A stretch of 64,000 nt of DNA from Guptibacillus hwajinpoensis. Its GTDB lineage: Bacteria; Bacillota; Bacilli; Bacillales; Guptibacillaceae. The notes under the pieces were generated by a model that was not told the origin of the DNA, ran no database searches, and saw nothing but the letters and a program-made list of their open reading frames with translations. Location of the stretch: the NCBI RefSeq assembly GCF_001039475.1, contig NZ_LELK01000001.1:1576819-1640818 (forward strand). The letters run 5' to 3'. The position numbers and the translations under genes are program-made. Positions 32,586 through 40,907 of the stretch are shown in pieces (within the stretch, counting starts at the first letter, position 1; each line of letters opens with the position of its first letter).

Positions 32586-32930
32586 TTGGGATTTACAATA
32601 TGGGAATTTTTTGGGATATTCAGATTAATACTTGGATACATACTTGGAATACAGTTTGGTTATGGAGTACTTATCCTTTTACTTGGAAGAATAATGATTA
32701 ATTATTTCGCAGTTACTATTGAAGAAAAGCCAAGCAATTTAATACAGAAAGTTATTAATATATTTATGATATCGACGATTGGATCTGGTTATTACATTTA
32801 TAAAAAAGTTGCAAATTACAATTGGTTTTTAAGAAAAATCTTCTTTGCAATTGCACTCTTTGTTCAAGGCGTATTATCTATTATTATCTATCAAGTAATA
32901 TATAGATCAATGAAAGGAATATTCCTATAA
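32586..32930 (+). CDS. Small membrane protein downstream of the LXG locus
   Basis: A protein of about 114 residues with three hydrophobic segments (FGIFRLILGYILGIQFGYGV, INIFMISTIGSGYYIY, FFAIALFVQGVLSIIIYQVI). No family recognised. It starts with TTG at 32586 behind GAAGGTGA, or with GTG at 32577. Its place directly after a broken immunity start suggests a further immunity or orphan gene of the same locus. AT-rich like the rest of the cassette. Confidence 0.55.
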   Translation: MGFTIWEFFGIFRLILGYILGIQFGYGVLILLLGRIMINYFAVTIEEKPSNLIQKVINIFMISTIGSGYYIYKKVANYNWFLRKIFFAIALFVQGVLSIIIYQVIYRSMKGIFL

Positions 32931-33051
32931 TACAAAACTAATTCAACGAATCTTATAAAATGATGATTTTTATCCACTTAAGAATAAATTGCTCTCCAAT
33001 AGGCACCTATCTATTCCAATTCAATATGATAGGTAAAAAGGAGTGATGACA

Positions 33052-33276
33052 ATGCCCTGGCATCAAAAAATTCGATATTTAATGGGTCAGCCTGTTGGAA
33101 TATCATTAGCAAACGGACAGGGAACTTCAGGTATTTTATGCGGTACATCCGAAGGAAAGCTTCTTGTCATGGAATATTTGTATCAAACACAATTCGCTTT
33201 AAAACAATATGAATACTCTATGATTCAAGATATAAACGGATTTCCACCTTGTCAAAACTCACAAGTGTTGTATTAG
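33052..33276 (+). CDS. Small protein of unknown function
   Basis: A 74-residue protein (MPWHQKIRYLMGQPVGISLA start) with alternating beta-type pattern (GISLANGQGTSGILCGTSEGKLLVMEYLYQTQ), reminiscent of small Sm-like/DUF2642-type Bacillus proteins; this assignment is uncertain. AAGGAG fits the ATG at 33052 better than the GTG at 33043. Possibly sporulation-related. Confidence 0.6.
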   Translation: MPWHQKIRYLMGQPVGISLANGQGTSGILCGTSEGKLLVMEYLYQTQFALKQYEYSMIQDINGFPPCQNSQVLY

Positions 33277-33313
33277 GTGTCCTATCTAGGCTCAATCTTG
33301 TTCGATATAAATT

Positions 33314-33337
33314 GGGGTCAGACACGTACCTGACCCC
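33314..33337. repeat. Family A palindrome, copy 9 (hybrid of both core types)
   Basis: Left half GGGGTCAGACAC is of the CACGTG-core type, right half GTACCTGACCCC of the GTAC-core type. The outer eight bases still pair (GGGGTCAG/CTGACCCC). It lies 10 bp after the stop of the minus-strand gene at 33347. Confidence 0.85.
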
Positions 33338-33346
33338 ACTGCGCTT

Positions 33347-33670
33347 TCACATCACTCTCTCAATATAATCCCCATACCCTCTTACAATCTCTATCCCCTG
33401 CTTCTCTAACTCCTTCCACACAAATCGATCTAGCGCAAATGGCGCGGTTGCTTGAAGCGTATCAAGTTCCTTTTCAGAAATCACCAATTCGTAATAACGA
33501 TTATCCTTTTTCACGACGATTTTATAGTCAGAAAGCTTCATTACCATCACTTCATACACAACGCTCCACTCTTTCAACTGTCGTTCAATGACGTCAGCTA
33601 CATGCAATAGAAACTTCTCTCCATTATAGTGCTTCGCCAATAAGCCCCTAGCAAACCCATTGCTATTCAA
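33347..33670 (-). CDS. Unknown protein controlled by a SAM riboswitch
   Basis: A 107-residue soluble protein of mixed alpha/beta pattern (HVADVIERQLKEWSVVYEVMVMKLSDYKIVVKK, then ERVM end) with no recognised family and no membrane segment. AAAGGAG fits the TTG at 33668-33670 (protein MNSNGFARGL). Upstream on the same strand lies a SAM-I riboswitch with its own terminator, ending about 40 bases before the start, so the gene should be expressed when S-adenosylmethionine is low. That suggests a role linked to methionine, cysteine or SAM metabolism, which nothing in the protein itself reveals. Confidence 0.7.
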   Translation of the reverse strand: MNSNGFARGLLAKHYNGEKFLLHVADVIERQLKEWSVVYEVMVMKLSDYKIVVKKDNRYYELVISEKELDTLQATAPFALDRFVWKELEKQGIEIVRGYGDYIERVM

Positions 33671-33711
33671 CCCAATCACTCCTTTTTCTTTCTAACAAGG
33701 TATCAGCAAGG

Positions 33712-33758
33712 AAAACGAGAAAAGGCCCTTCATCGCAAATGAATGCAACAAAGAGCCT
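33712..33758 (-). terminator. Riboswitch expression-platform terminator
   Basis: Minus-strand stem AGGCTCTT (33751-33758)/AAGGGCCT (33723-33730) with a further imperfect stem inside, followed by UUUU-rich sequence. It lies 14 bases after the SAM aptamer. A similar hairpin sequence occurs at 42620-42658 without an aptamer. Confidence 0.75.
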
Positions 33759-33771
33759 ACGCTTTTCGTTC

Positions 33772-33870
33772 GTTATCATTCAAAGCCATGCTTTGCAGGT
33801 TGTAGCACCTTACCGGCTGGCAGGTTGCTGTGAAGTCAATGAGCCCGTGCTCTCGTTCACTCGTGATAAC
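33772..33870 (-). ncRNA. SAM-I (S-box) riboswitch aptamer
   Basis: On the minus strand the P1 helix is GTTATCA (33864-33870)/TGATAAC (33772-33778). Conserved S-box elements appear in order: P2 with GTGAA/TTCAC and an internal kink-turn, the invariant AGCAACC, the GGTGCTA of P3/J3-4, ACCTGCA and a P4 stem AAAGC-ATG-GCTTT directly before P1 closes. This is the class I SAM aptamer; with the terminator at 33712-33758 it should shut off the gene at 33347-33670 when SAM is abundant. Confidence 0.87.
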
Positions 33871-33938
33871 CTTATTTAATTTGTTTTAATTTACTATATT
33901 CAGAGGTCTGTCTATTAATAAAGTATCAGCCCAATTGA

Positions 33939-34205
33939 TTAGAAGATTGATAAACTAATGCCGATTGCAAACAAAACAACGCCTGCAATGGAGTAGAACA
34001 TTCCAGAGCGGTTCTCACCCTTAATCCTTTTCGAAAGGCCTGCAAGTAGATTCACAATACCAAACGAAATCAAACCGTATAATAAGAGGCTTTCCTGCTC
34101 AGGATGCATGAGGTACATAATTGGCATGAAAAGAATTGAAATCGAAAGGATCACCTGAACGACACTCAATGAGAAAATAATTTTGGATTGAGACTCAGTA
34201 CTCAT
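33939..34205 (-). CDS. Small membrane protein of unknown function
   Basis: An 88-residue protein with three membrane helices (IIFSLSVVQVILSISILFMPIMYLM, LLLYGLISFGIVNLLAGL, MFYSIAGVVLFAIGISLSIF) and a basic loop. AGAAGGA fits the ATG at 34203-34205; the frame opens at 34223. No family recognised. No coupling with neighbours is visible. Confidence 0.7.
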   Translation of the reverse strand: MSTESQSKIIFSLSVVQVILSISILFMPIMYLMHPEQESLLLYGLISFGIVNLLAGLSKRIKGENRSGMFYSIAGVVLFAIGISLSIF

Positions 34206-34329
34206 AACGTTCCTTCTTTCCATTAACTAGTAGTTGTGATTCATGACTTCTACTCTAATTATAACAGGTAATTCCCTTTATAAATCTGACAATGCTGTGA
34301 CTAATGACACCAGCGTATACGGGAGCAAT

Positions 34330-34370
34330 AAAAGGAGTGTTACTCATTTAAATAAGTAACACTCCTTTTT
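34330..34370 (-). terminator. Rho-independent terminator of trxA
   Basis: Stem AAAAGGAGTGTTACT/AGTAACACTCCTTTT, 10-nt loop. U-rich on both strands; serves trxA (stop at 34396). Confidence 0.88.
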
Positions 34371-34395
34371 CTCTATATGATGAACTACGAATTTC

Positions 34396-34710
34396 TTAAC
34401 CGTGTTTTTTCGCAATACCTGCTAATTCTTCTTTTGTACGGAATCCAACTGCATTTTCTACAAGCTCACCGTCTTTGAAGAAAAGCAATGTTGGGATACT
34501 CATCACATCATATTTTCTTGCTGTTTCAGGATTCGAGTCTACATCAAGCTGAACAATTTTCAGCTCTTCTCCTGTTTCTTCATCAAGTTCATCAAGAACG
34601 GGCGCAATCATCTTACAAGGTCCGCACCATGGTGCTCCAAGATCTGCTAGAACGAGCCCCTCTTTCGTTTCTTGTTCAAAAGTTTGGTCTGTTAAGTTTT
34701 GTACTGCCAT
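34396..34710 (-). CDS. trxA: Thioredoxin
   Basis: A 104-residue thioredoxin with the WCGPC active site at residues 28-32 (Cys29 and Cys32) and the cis-Pro in MSIPTLLFF near residue 73. It reduces protein disulfides in the cytoplasm. Standard length, AGGAGAG ribosome binding site, own terminator. Divergent from the CGNR gene, with a perfect inverted repeat in the shared control region. Confidence 0.95.
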   Translation of the reverse strand: MAVQNLTDQTFEQETKEGLVLADLGAPWCGPCKMIAPVLDELDEETGEELKIVQLDVDSNPETARKYDVMSIPTLLFFKDGELVENAVGFRTKEELAGIAKKHG

Positions 34711-34737
34711 TTTATCTCTCCTCTTTCATTATTTATA

Positions 34738-34765
34738 TAACCACTAAAAATCTATTTAGTGGTTA
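34738..34765. promoter_or_regulatory. Perfect inverted repeat in the trxA/CGNR divergent region
   Basis: TAACCACTAAA (34738-34748) and TTTAGTGGTTA (34755-34765), 6-bp spacer. It lies just upstream of the -10 TATAAT (34782-34787) of the CGNR gene, so it is well placed as an operator. Confidence 0.5.
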
Positions 34766-34824
34766 GAATGCTACATTATGTTATAATAAATGTCAAAGAT
34801 AAAGCTAAAAAGGTGTGTTTCACA

Positions 34825-35397
34825 ATGATTCAAAAAACAAACTTTCCACATTTCTCGGAATACCTATTTATTAATTTAATGAACACATTGAAAATGCATA
34901 ATCACAACCCAATCGATCTTCTATCAACAGAAGCTGACGTTGTTCAGTGGATTGCGTTGATGGAAGAAAATAATTTACTAACGCCGACACAGGTAGAAGT
35001 ACTGGGAAATGACTCAACTCACCTAAGCGACGTGCAGCACTTTCGTGATCATTGCCGTGAGCATTTTGCTTCAAATGATTCAGAGGCGAATCTGATCGAT
35101 GTGCTCACCAACACAACCAAATCGACACCGCTCTCGTTTAAAATAGAAGATAACAATCTTATACCAATCCCTTCAGAAGGTGGAACGAAAGGACTCCTAT
35201 CACTCATTTCCTTTCAAATGCTCCTCCATGAAACGAACGGTGTATTAGGTAAAGTAAAAGCATGCGAAAACGAAGAATGCCTCGCCTTCTTTGTGAACCA
35301 GAAAGGGAAGCGGAAATGGTGTTCAATGGAAGTATGCGGCAACCGTACCAAAGCGAAGAAACATTATTCGAAATCAAAAGCTTCCCAACATACGTAA
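34825..35397 (+). CDS. CGNR zinc-finger (ABATE-type) protein
   Basis: A 190-residue protein. The N-terminal two thirds match the ABATE ligand-sensing region loosely; the C-terminus has the CGNR zinc finger (CENEECLAFF, KRKWCSMEVCGNRTKAKKHY). Members are putative DNA- or RNA-binding transcriptional regulators of unknown ligand. The frame opens at 34759; AAAGGTGTG fits the ATG at 34825. Divergent from trxA with an inverted repeat between them that may be its operator. Confidence 0.82.
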   Translation: MIQKTNFPHFSEYLFINLMNTLKMHNHNPIDLLSTEADVVQWIALMEENNLLTPTQVEVLGNDSTHLSDVQHFRDHCREHFASNDSEANLIDVLTNTTKSTPLSFKIEDNNLIPIPSEGGTKGLLSLISFQMLLHETNGVLGKVKACENEECLAFFVNQKGKRKWCSMEVCGNRTKAKKHYSKSKASQHT

Positions 35398-35401
35398 TAC
35401 C

Positions 35402-35447
35402 GAAAGAAGGATGATGTCACCTTAGACATCATCCTTCTTTCTTTTGC
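35402..35447 (+). terminator. Rho-independent terminator of the CGNR gene
   Basis: Perfect 17-bp stem GAAAGAAGGATGATGTC/GACATCATCCTTCTTTC, 6-nt loop, then UUUUG. Confidence 0.92.
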
Positions 35448-35604
35448 ATATATGGACTTTCCCCATCTCATCACTGGTACTAATGACAATAACCAATTCC
35501 ACAGATCTGCGTCATTCGCACTATAAGTGTAAGCTAGACTACTTTGCTTTCTCTCCTAACAGCGTAAAATAGAAACAAACACCATACTTGATAGGAGGTT
35601 TTTG

Positions 35605-36789
35605 ATGAGAAGACGATACCTTACACTCATTAGTATCAGTGTCAGCCTCTTTCTCTCCGCCTGTTCATCTGGTCAATCAGCACCTGACAACAATCCGCCA
35701 GAACAACCGAAGACAAGCACTGTAGAAGTACTTAACAACCCGCTACCGCCAAGGCTCGAAGCCCTTTCAGCAAACTGGGAAACGAATTGGGAGAAACATA
35801 CGATTCCTTATGATGAATTCGTGTCAGGTGGTCCACCAAGAGATGGCATTCCTTCTATTGAAAACCCTGAATTCATTTCTTTACGTGAAGCAAAAGACTG
35901 GCTCTCCCCTGAGGAACCAGTCATGGTCGTCAACATTAACGGGGACGCTCGCGCCTATCCGCTCCAAATTCTGATTTGGCATGAGATTGTGAATGACGTT
36001 GTTGGGGACAAACCTGTCTTAATCAGTTTCTGTCCTCTATGTAACTCAGCCATTGTGTTCGATCGGGAAGTGAACGGAGAAACTTACGAGTTCGGAACGT
36101 CTGGATTACTCGTTAACTCAGATCTCGTCATGTACGACCGGACAACAGAAACGTTATGGCAACAACTCACCGGAGAAGCGATTGTTGGTGATATAGTCGG
36201 GAATCAATTGACAATGCTACCATCTAGTCTCGTTAGCTTTGAGAATTTCATGTCATCGTTTCCAGATGGAATTGTAATGTCTAGAGAAACAGGACATGAC
36301 CGTAAATACGGCCAAAATCCTTACCAGGGATACGATAGCCGCAGCTCTACGTTATTTAGTAAAGAAGAAGATCACGGACAATTACCTGCGATGGAAAGAG
36401 TTGTTGCTGTTTCACTAGACAATGAAGATAAGGCTTATCCTTATTCTGTTTTGCTGGACCATCCTGTCATTCATGATCAAATTGCTGGAGAGAACGTTGT
36501 TATTTTTTTCAAAAAAGGGACAGCTTCAGCACTCGATTCAAAGGTTATCGCTGATGGAAAAGACGTTGGTGCTTCTGGAGTCTTTTACCCGACCGTCGAT
36601 GGAGAAAAATTAACTTTCAAACAAGATGGGAATGACATTGTAGACAATGAGACCGGTAGCACCTGGGATATCTTTGGTAAAGCAACGTCAGGACCGCTCG
36701 AAGGATCTCAGCTGGAACCAATCGTTCATGGTAATCATTTCTGGTTCTCTTGGGTTGCTTTTAAACCTTCTACAGACGTTTATCAATAA
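35605..36789 (+). CDS. DUF3179 domain lipoprotein
   Basis: A 394-residue surface lipoprotein with lipobox LSAC (Cys20). The body matches DUF3179: FVSGGPPRDGIPSIENPEF, EEPVMVVNINGDARAYPLQIL, VLISFCPLCNSAIVFDR and ENVVIFFKKGTASALDS. The FCPLC motif in the middle is a conserved Cys pair that could bind metal or be redox active. Function of the family is unknown. AGGAGG fits the ATG at 35605. Confidence 0.85.
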   Translation: MRRRYLTLISISVSLFLSACSSGQSAPDNNPPEQPKTSTVEVLNNPLPPRLEALSANWETNWEKHTIPYDEFVSGGPPRDGIPSIENPEFISLREAKDWLSPEEPVMVVNINGDARAYPLQILIWHEIVNDVVGDKPVLISFCPLCNSAIVFDREVNGETYEFGTSGLLVNSDLVMYDRTTETLWQQLTGEAIVGDIVGNQLTMLPSSLVSFENFMSSFPDGIVMSRETGHDRKYGQNPYQGYDSRSSTLFSKEEDHGQLPAMERVVAVSLDNEDKAYPYSVLLDHPVIHDQIAGENVVIFFKKGTASALDSKVIADGKDVGASGVFYPTVDGEKLTFKQDGNDIVDNETGSTWDIFGKATSGPLEGSQLEPIVHGNHFWFSWVAFKPSTDVYQ

Positions 36790-36929
36790 GGGGTAGGAAA
36801 GGTTTTGTTGTAACTAACCTAAAATAAAAGAAGTGCTTTTGAATAGAATAGCGGTAGACAGTTCTACTGATTCCCCCCACCCAATGACTAAAGATCTCTA
36901 ATTGGTTCTCTTTTCTCTAAAAAAGGGAG

Positions 36930-36957
36930 TTTACAGACACCTCTCTAACTGTACAAT
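36930..36957 (+). promoter_or_regulatory. Sigma-A-like promoter of mprF
   Basis: -35 TTTACA (36930-36935), 16-bp spacer, -10 TACAAT (36952-36957), 24 bases before the mprF start. Confidence 0.6.
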
Positions 36958-36981
36958 AGGGGTAGGATAAAGGAGTGAACT

Positions 36982-39528
36982 ATGAAACCAATTTTACACA
37001 CCATTTTATTTCACTATTTAAAATTACTCTTACCAGCTTTTCTTTTTGTGCTCTCTGCCATTCAAATTACGTCATTTCTATCAGACGTTCATGTCAGCCT
37101 TTTATTAAATGAAGTAAGTCAATTTAGTATAGGAAAACTTTTCCTCGTGTTACTCATAACAATGGGAGCAGTTAGCCCAATGTTTTTATATGATTCTTTG
37201 ATTTTGAAATCATTGCAAAAAACATTTCCAATGAAACAACTTCTGAAGCAATCATTTATCGTTAACGCGGTTTCAAATTCGATTGGATCAGGTGGTATCG
37301 TTAGCAGCATGCTTCGAAACTATTTTTATCAAACGGAGCAGGACGATCACAGTGAACTATCAAAGAGCATTGGTAACTTGACTTACTTTTATTTAACTGG
37401 TCTATCTCTGCTTGCGCTGATCACATTGATCACTTACAGAGATAGTCCCTTACTAAAGGAAATTCCTTGGCTTTATTTGGCTGTGATTGTCGTTGGACTT
37501 TATTTACCCGTTCTCATTTTTTCGTTCTTGTGGAACAATTACCGGGCGCGCTCTTTTGGCACGAAAACAAGGCTCCAGCTCATTGCCGTATCATTCCTGG
37601 AGTGGACTTTTGCGTTTCTTGCGATCTGGCTATTAGCAACGATTCTTGACTTAAGCATTTCATTTCATGAACTTTTCCCACTTTTTGTGATCGCTGCATG
37701 TGTTGGCATTGTTAGTATGATTCCTGGAGGTCTCGGTTCATTTGATCTCACTTTCATCTGGGGCAGTCAGCTCATTGGTTTACAAAGTGAAAAAGTGCTT
37801 TTCCTGCTCATTTTATTTCGCGTTGGTTACTTTTTCTTCCCTTTCTTACTAGCGATGATTCTGTTCGTCAGAGACTATTGGGAAAAGTGGAATGCAAACT
37901 GGGATAATCTCCCGATCGCACTTGTGCAAAGACTGAGCCACGGATTCATTACTTTGTTAGTCTTTGCCTCGGGATTAATCCTACTTTTATCTGCCGCTTT
38001 ACCCGGAATCATAGACAGATTAAAAATTCTCGAAGAAATGCACTCGATTCCGTTTCTTATTAACCTCTCACACCAGCTTTCTGTCGGAGCCGGTTTTGCT
38101 TTACTTGGATTATCGAGAGGCATTGAATACAAAGTCAAACGAGCCTATTACTTGACGATCGTTGTCCTTTTCTGCGCGGCTGCATTTACATTTTCAAAAG
38201 GGATTGATTATGAAGAAGCCATTTTCCTATTAGTTGTTGCATTCATTCTTTATCTATCAAGAACGCGGTTTTATCGTGAAAGCTATGTGTTAACATGGAG
38301 CAAAACGATTATTGATGGACTCGTTATTCTTTTCATTACGTCGATGTATGTCTTAATAGGGTACATGAGCTTGCCGTCTTCAACGAACGCGATTCCGTCG
38401 CAAGTGTTGCCCTATCTGATTACGGATTACCACACGTTGTTTTACAGTGCCTTAATCGGATTGTTGATTGCGCTACTCGTCTTTCTTATTGGAAACGCCG
38501 TGATTAAACCGAAAAATCCAATCCAGAATTCCGAGCCTAAGCAAGATCCTGACATACTAGAGCACTTGAAAAACTATGGCGGCAATACATTAACGCATTT
38601 AGTATTCTTACATGATAAATCGCTGTTCTGGAATGACAAGCGTACGGTATTCCTAAGCTTTCAACAATCGTCCGATAAACTTGTCGTACTTGGTGATCCG
38701 GTCGGTGAGGAAAACGACTTTTCAAATGCAATTGATGAGTTTCAACAGCTTGCAGATATTCAAGGCTTTACGCCAGTCTTCTATGAAGTGAGCAATGACT
38801 TGCTTCCACTTTTACACGAAAAAGGGTTTGGCTTTTTTAAACTTGGTGAAGAAGCATTCGTTGACTTAGAGCAATTCACCTTATCAGGTAAGAAAATGAA
38901 GGCGCTACGTGCAGTTAAAAACAAATTTGAACGTGAAAATTATCTGTTTGAAATCGCAACGCCTCCTCATAGTGAAGCGCTATTGAATAAACTGAAAAAT
39001 GTATCTGATGAATGGCTACAAGGAAGGAATGAAAAGGGATTTTCGTTAGGGTTCTTTGACGTTGATTATTTGAATAAGTCGGAGATCGCCATCATGAAAG
39101 AAAATGATACGATTATCGCCTTTACGAGTCTTATGCCAGTCTACGATGGAAACAAAACCATTTCTGTCGATTTAATGCGCTTCATACACAGCGCCCCCTC
39201 TGGCACAATGGACGTTATGTTTCTTTCATTATTTGAATGGGCCAAAGCAGAAGGCTATCAGTCTTTTAACCTTGGCATGGCTCCACTTTCTAATGTGGGT
39301 CAATCAAAATATTCTTTCCTAAGTGAACGAATCGCGGCTCAAATCTTCCTTCATGGCCATATCTTCTACCACTTCCAGGGCCTACGGAAGTTCAAAGGAA
39401 AATACGCTCACAACTGGGAACGCAAATACCTCGCCTATCGCAAAAAATCCTCCCTCCCCTTTACAATGACTCAGGTCTCGCGATTGATAAGTAAGAAAGG
39501 GAGTAAGGGGGGTCAGGTACGTACCTGA
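36982..39528 (+). CDS. mprF: Bifunctional lysylphosphatidylglycerol flippase/synthetase MprF
   Basis: An 848-residue membrane enzyme. The N-terminal part (about 1-510) has some 13-14 membrane helices and forms the flippase; the C-terminal cytoplasmic domain (about 535-830; DUF2156) transfers lysine from Lys-tRNA to phosphatidylglycerol (FSLGFFDVDYL, ISVDLMRFIHSAPSGTMD, FNLGMAPLSNVG). Adds positive charge to the membrane and protects against cationic antimicrobial peptides. The last residues (GGQVRT and TGA) are encoded by family A palindrome copy 10. AGGAG site before the ATG. Confidence 0.93.
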   Translation: MKPILHTILFHYLKLLLPAFLFVLSAIQITSFLSDVHVSLLLNEVSQFSIGKLFLVLLITMGAVSPMFLYDSLILKSLQKTFPMKQLLKQSFIVNAVSNSIGSGGIVSSMLRNYFYQTEQDDHSELSKSIGNLTYFYLTGLSLLALITLITYRDSPLLKEIPWLYLAVIVVGLYLPVLIFSFLWNNYRARSFGTKTRLQLIAVSFLEWTFAFLAIWLLATILDLSISFHELFPLFVIAACVGIVSMIPGGLGSFDLTFIWGSQLIGLQSEKVLFLLILFRVGYFFFPFLLAMILFVRDYWEKWNANWDNLPIALVQRLSHGFITLLVFASGLILLLSAALPGIIDRLKILEEMHSIPFLINLSHQLSVGAGFALLGLSRGIEYKVKRAYYLTIVVLFCAAAFTFSKGIDYEEAIFLLVVAFILYLSRTRFYRESYVLTWSKTIIDGLVILFITSMYVLIGYMSLPSSTNAIPSQVLPYLITDYHTLFYSALIGLLIALLVFLIGNAVIKPKNPIQNSEPKQDPDILEHLKNYGGNTLTHLVFLHDKSLFWNDKRTVFLSFQQSSDKLVVLGDPVGEENDFSNAIDEFQQLADIQGFTPVFYEVSNDLLPLLHEKGFGFFKLGEEAFVDLEQFTLSGKKMKALRAVKNKFERENYLFEIATPPHSEALLNKLKNVSDEWLQGRNEKGFSLGFFDVDYLNKSEIAIMKENDTIIAFTSLMPVYDGNKTISVDLMRFIHSAPSGTMDVMFLSLFEWAKAEGYQSFNLGMAPLSNVGQSKYSFLSERIAAQIFLHGHIFYHFQGLRKFKGKYAHNWERKYLAYRKKSSLPFTMTQVSRLISKKGSKGGQVRT

Positions 39529-39538
39529 CCCCCCTTAC
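39503..39538. repeat. Family A palindrome, copy 10, overlapping the mprF stop
   Basis: Perfect 36-bp palindrome, left arm GTAAGGGGGGTCAGGTAC and its exact complement. The mprF TGA is at 39526-39528. Longest perfect copy in the window. Confidence 0.93.
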
Positions 39539-39602
39539 AAACAACTGTCCCTCTACCACGGACATCAGATTTATTTCGCTTAAGCGTGAGATGAAACTAA
39601 AA

Positions 39603-39630
39603 AAAAGCTGCTGGATTTCCGGCAGCTTTT
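39603..39630 (+). terminator. Rho-independent terminator downstream of mprF
   Basis: AAAAGCTGC-TGG...CCG-GCAGCTTTT stem followed by CGUUUU. Confidence 0.8.
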
Positions 39631-39694
39631 CGTTTTGGCCAATAACCCTCACTCCACCTATCCCTTAAGCCCACATCTACTTCCAAGGAATCGC

Positions 39695-39806
39695 GGGGAC
39701 GGTTCTGCTAATTCTATCTCATTAATAAAAGAAGAGTAATCAAATCAATTACAATCACTCTCTTTTATTTCTATCATCTAGATGATGAATCATGAGAACC
39801 GTCCCC
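39695..39806. repeat. Family C element, copy 1 (GGGGACGGTTCT ends)
   Basis: Inverted arms GGGGACGGTTCT (39695-39706) and AGAACCGTCCCC (39795-39806) flank an inner imperfect hairpin (AATAAAAGAAGAGTAATC ... ATCACTCTCTTTTATT). The same inner-hairpin-plus-right-arm layout recurs at 42510-42600 and 57609-57696. Confidence 0.6.
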
Positions 39807-39830
39807 ACTGATTCAACATTAATAAGCAAC

Positions 39831-40907
39831 TTATAAAGCATGGCTGTACTTTTTATAAACATACGGCGACGTCATGATCGAAAGAAGCGCCCCATAATTA
39901 AGGTTGAAAGTGACTTCGTCTCCTACTTGTAGTTTGCTCTCTTTCGCATTAAGGACCATATGATCGCTACTCGAACCAAGAATTTCAATATCCAACAGGG
40001 GTGTCAATCCTGACACAAGGACGTCCTGTTTCCCTATCCCCAGGATGATTCGGTTCATAATGCCTCGATCACGGAATTCTGGAACTTCCCCGAAAGCATT
40101 CTGTCCTATTTCTCCATATGGCATGGAAGGCTTTATTTTCGCTTCAATCACTTCCGTAATTAACGTAAAAGCATCCGTATACAGTCCAGGTATCACCTGG
40201 CGATTCAATGTTTCCCGTCCTAAATAGATTGATTCTCCCAGACGCAGGTTGTTTACTTTGGTAACATCAGTAGCATTTATAAACCAATTGTAATTGGCTG
40301 AATTTCCACCAGATACAATTGAAAGAGGTAATGCAAACTTTGTCTGAATCATGGTCGCTAACAGAGAGAGCTCGTTCATTTTTGCATTGTTCGGTTTAAC
40401 TCCTCCAAAACAAGCGAAATTAACACCAATACCCACAATTTTGATACCCTCAAGCTTCACAACTTTCTCAATAAAAGTCTCAAGAGTAGCTGGCATAATT
40501 CCTTCTCTTAAATCACCCATCTCAATCATAACGATAATCTTATGGACAAGGTGGTTTTTCAAAGCTTCTTCAGATAATTTTTCAATAACGGACAGCTCTG
40601 TATTAAGGCTAATATCAGCATATTTAATGACAGTATCGATTTCACTTAAAGCTGGTGCTCGTAACAATACAAGATCCGCCTTTAATCCAGCTTCTTTCAT
40701 CTTTTTCAGGTTCACTACTTTGGAATCTGCAAGCATACTAAAGCCTTCGTCTAACAATACTTTTGCTACTTCCGGTGCTCCGCAAACGGCTTTCGTCACT
40801 CCCATCAACCCAATATTTTTAATCCCATAAAGCGCGACTAACGCTGCTGCGTTATGGGCGATTTTCGCCAGGTTGATTTCAATGCGAGGAGCACAAGCAA
40901 TGGTCAA
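39831..40907 (-). CDS. Alanine/ornithine racemase family PLP enzyme
   Basis: A 358-residue fold-type III PLP enzyme. The PLP Lys is Lys39 (GVTKAVCGAPEVAK). The second glycine-rich block (IVSGGNSANYNW) and GESIYLGRET match the YhfX/ornithine-racemase-like branch more than Alr. It probably racemises a free amino acid such as ornithine or another basic or acidic one; substrate not predictable. Starts with TTG overlapping the stop of the DUF1611 gene (TTGA), so both are coupled. Confidence 0.82.
   Translation of the reverse strand: MTIACAPRIEINLAKIAHNAAALVALYGIKNIGLMGVTKAVCGAPEVAKVLLDEGFSMLADSKVVNLKKMKEAGLKADLVLLRAPALSEIDTVIKYADISLNTELSVIEKLSEEALKNHLVHKIIVMIEMGDLREGIMPATLETFIEKVVKLEGIKIVGIGVNFACFGGVKPNNAKMNELSLLATMIQTKFALPLSIVSGGNSANYNWFINATDVTKVNNLRLGESIYLGRETLNRQVIPGLYTDAFTLITEVIEAKIKPSMPYGEIGQNAFGEVPEFRDRGIMNRIILGIGKQDVLVSGLTPLLDIEILGSSSDHMVLNAKESKLQVGDEVTFNLNYGALLSIMTSPYVYKKYSHAL

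Noticed and set aside
33020-33045. Sigma-K promoter for the small gene at 33052
   Set aside because: CACC and AATATGATA are present, but the spacing is 15 bp and the -10 lacks the conserved C, so the match is too weak.
13794-39538. Repeated palindromes as a CRISPR array
   Set aside because: Copies are kilobases apart, are perfect palindromes without regular spacers, and no cas gene is present.
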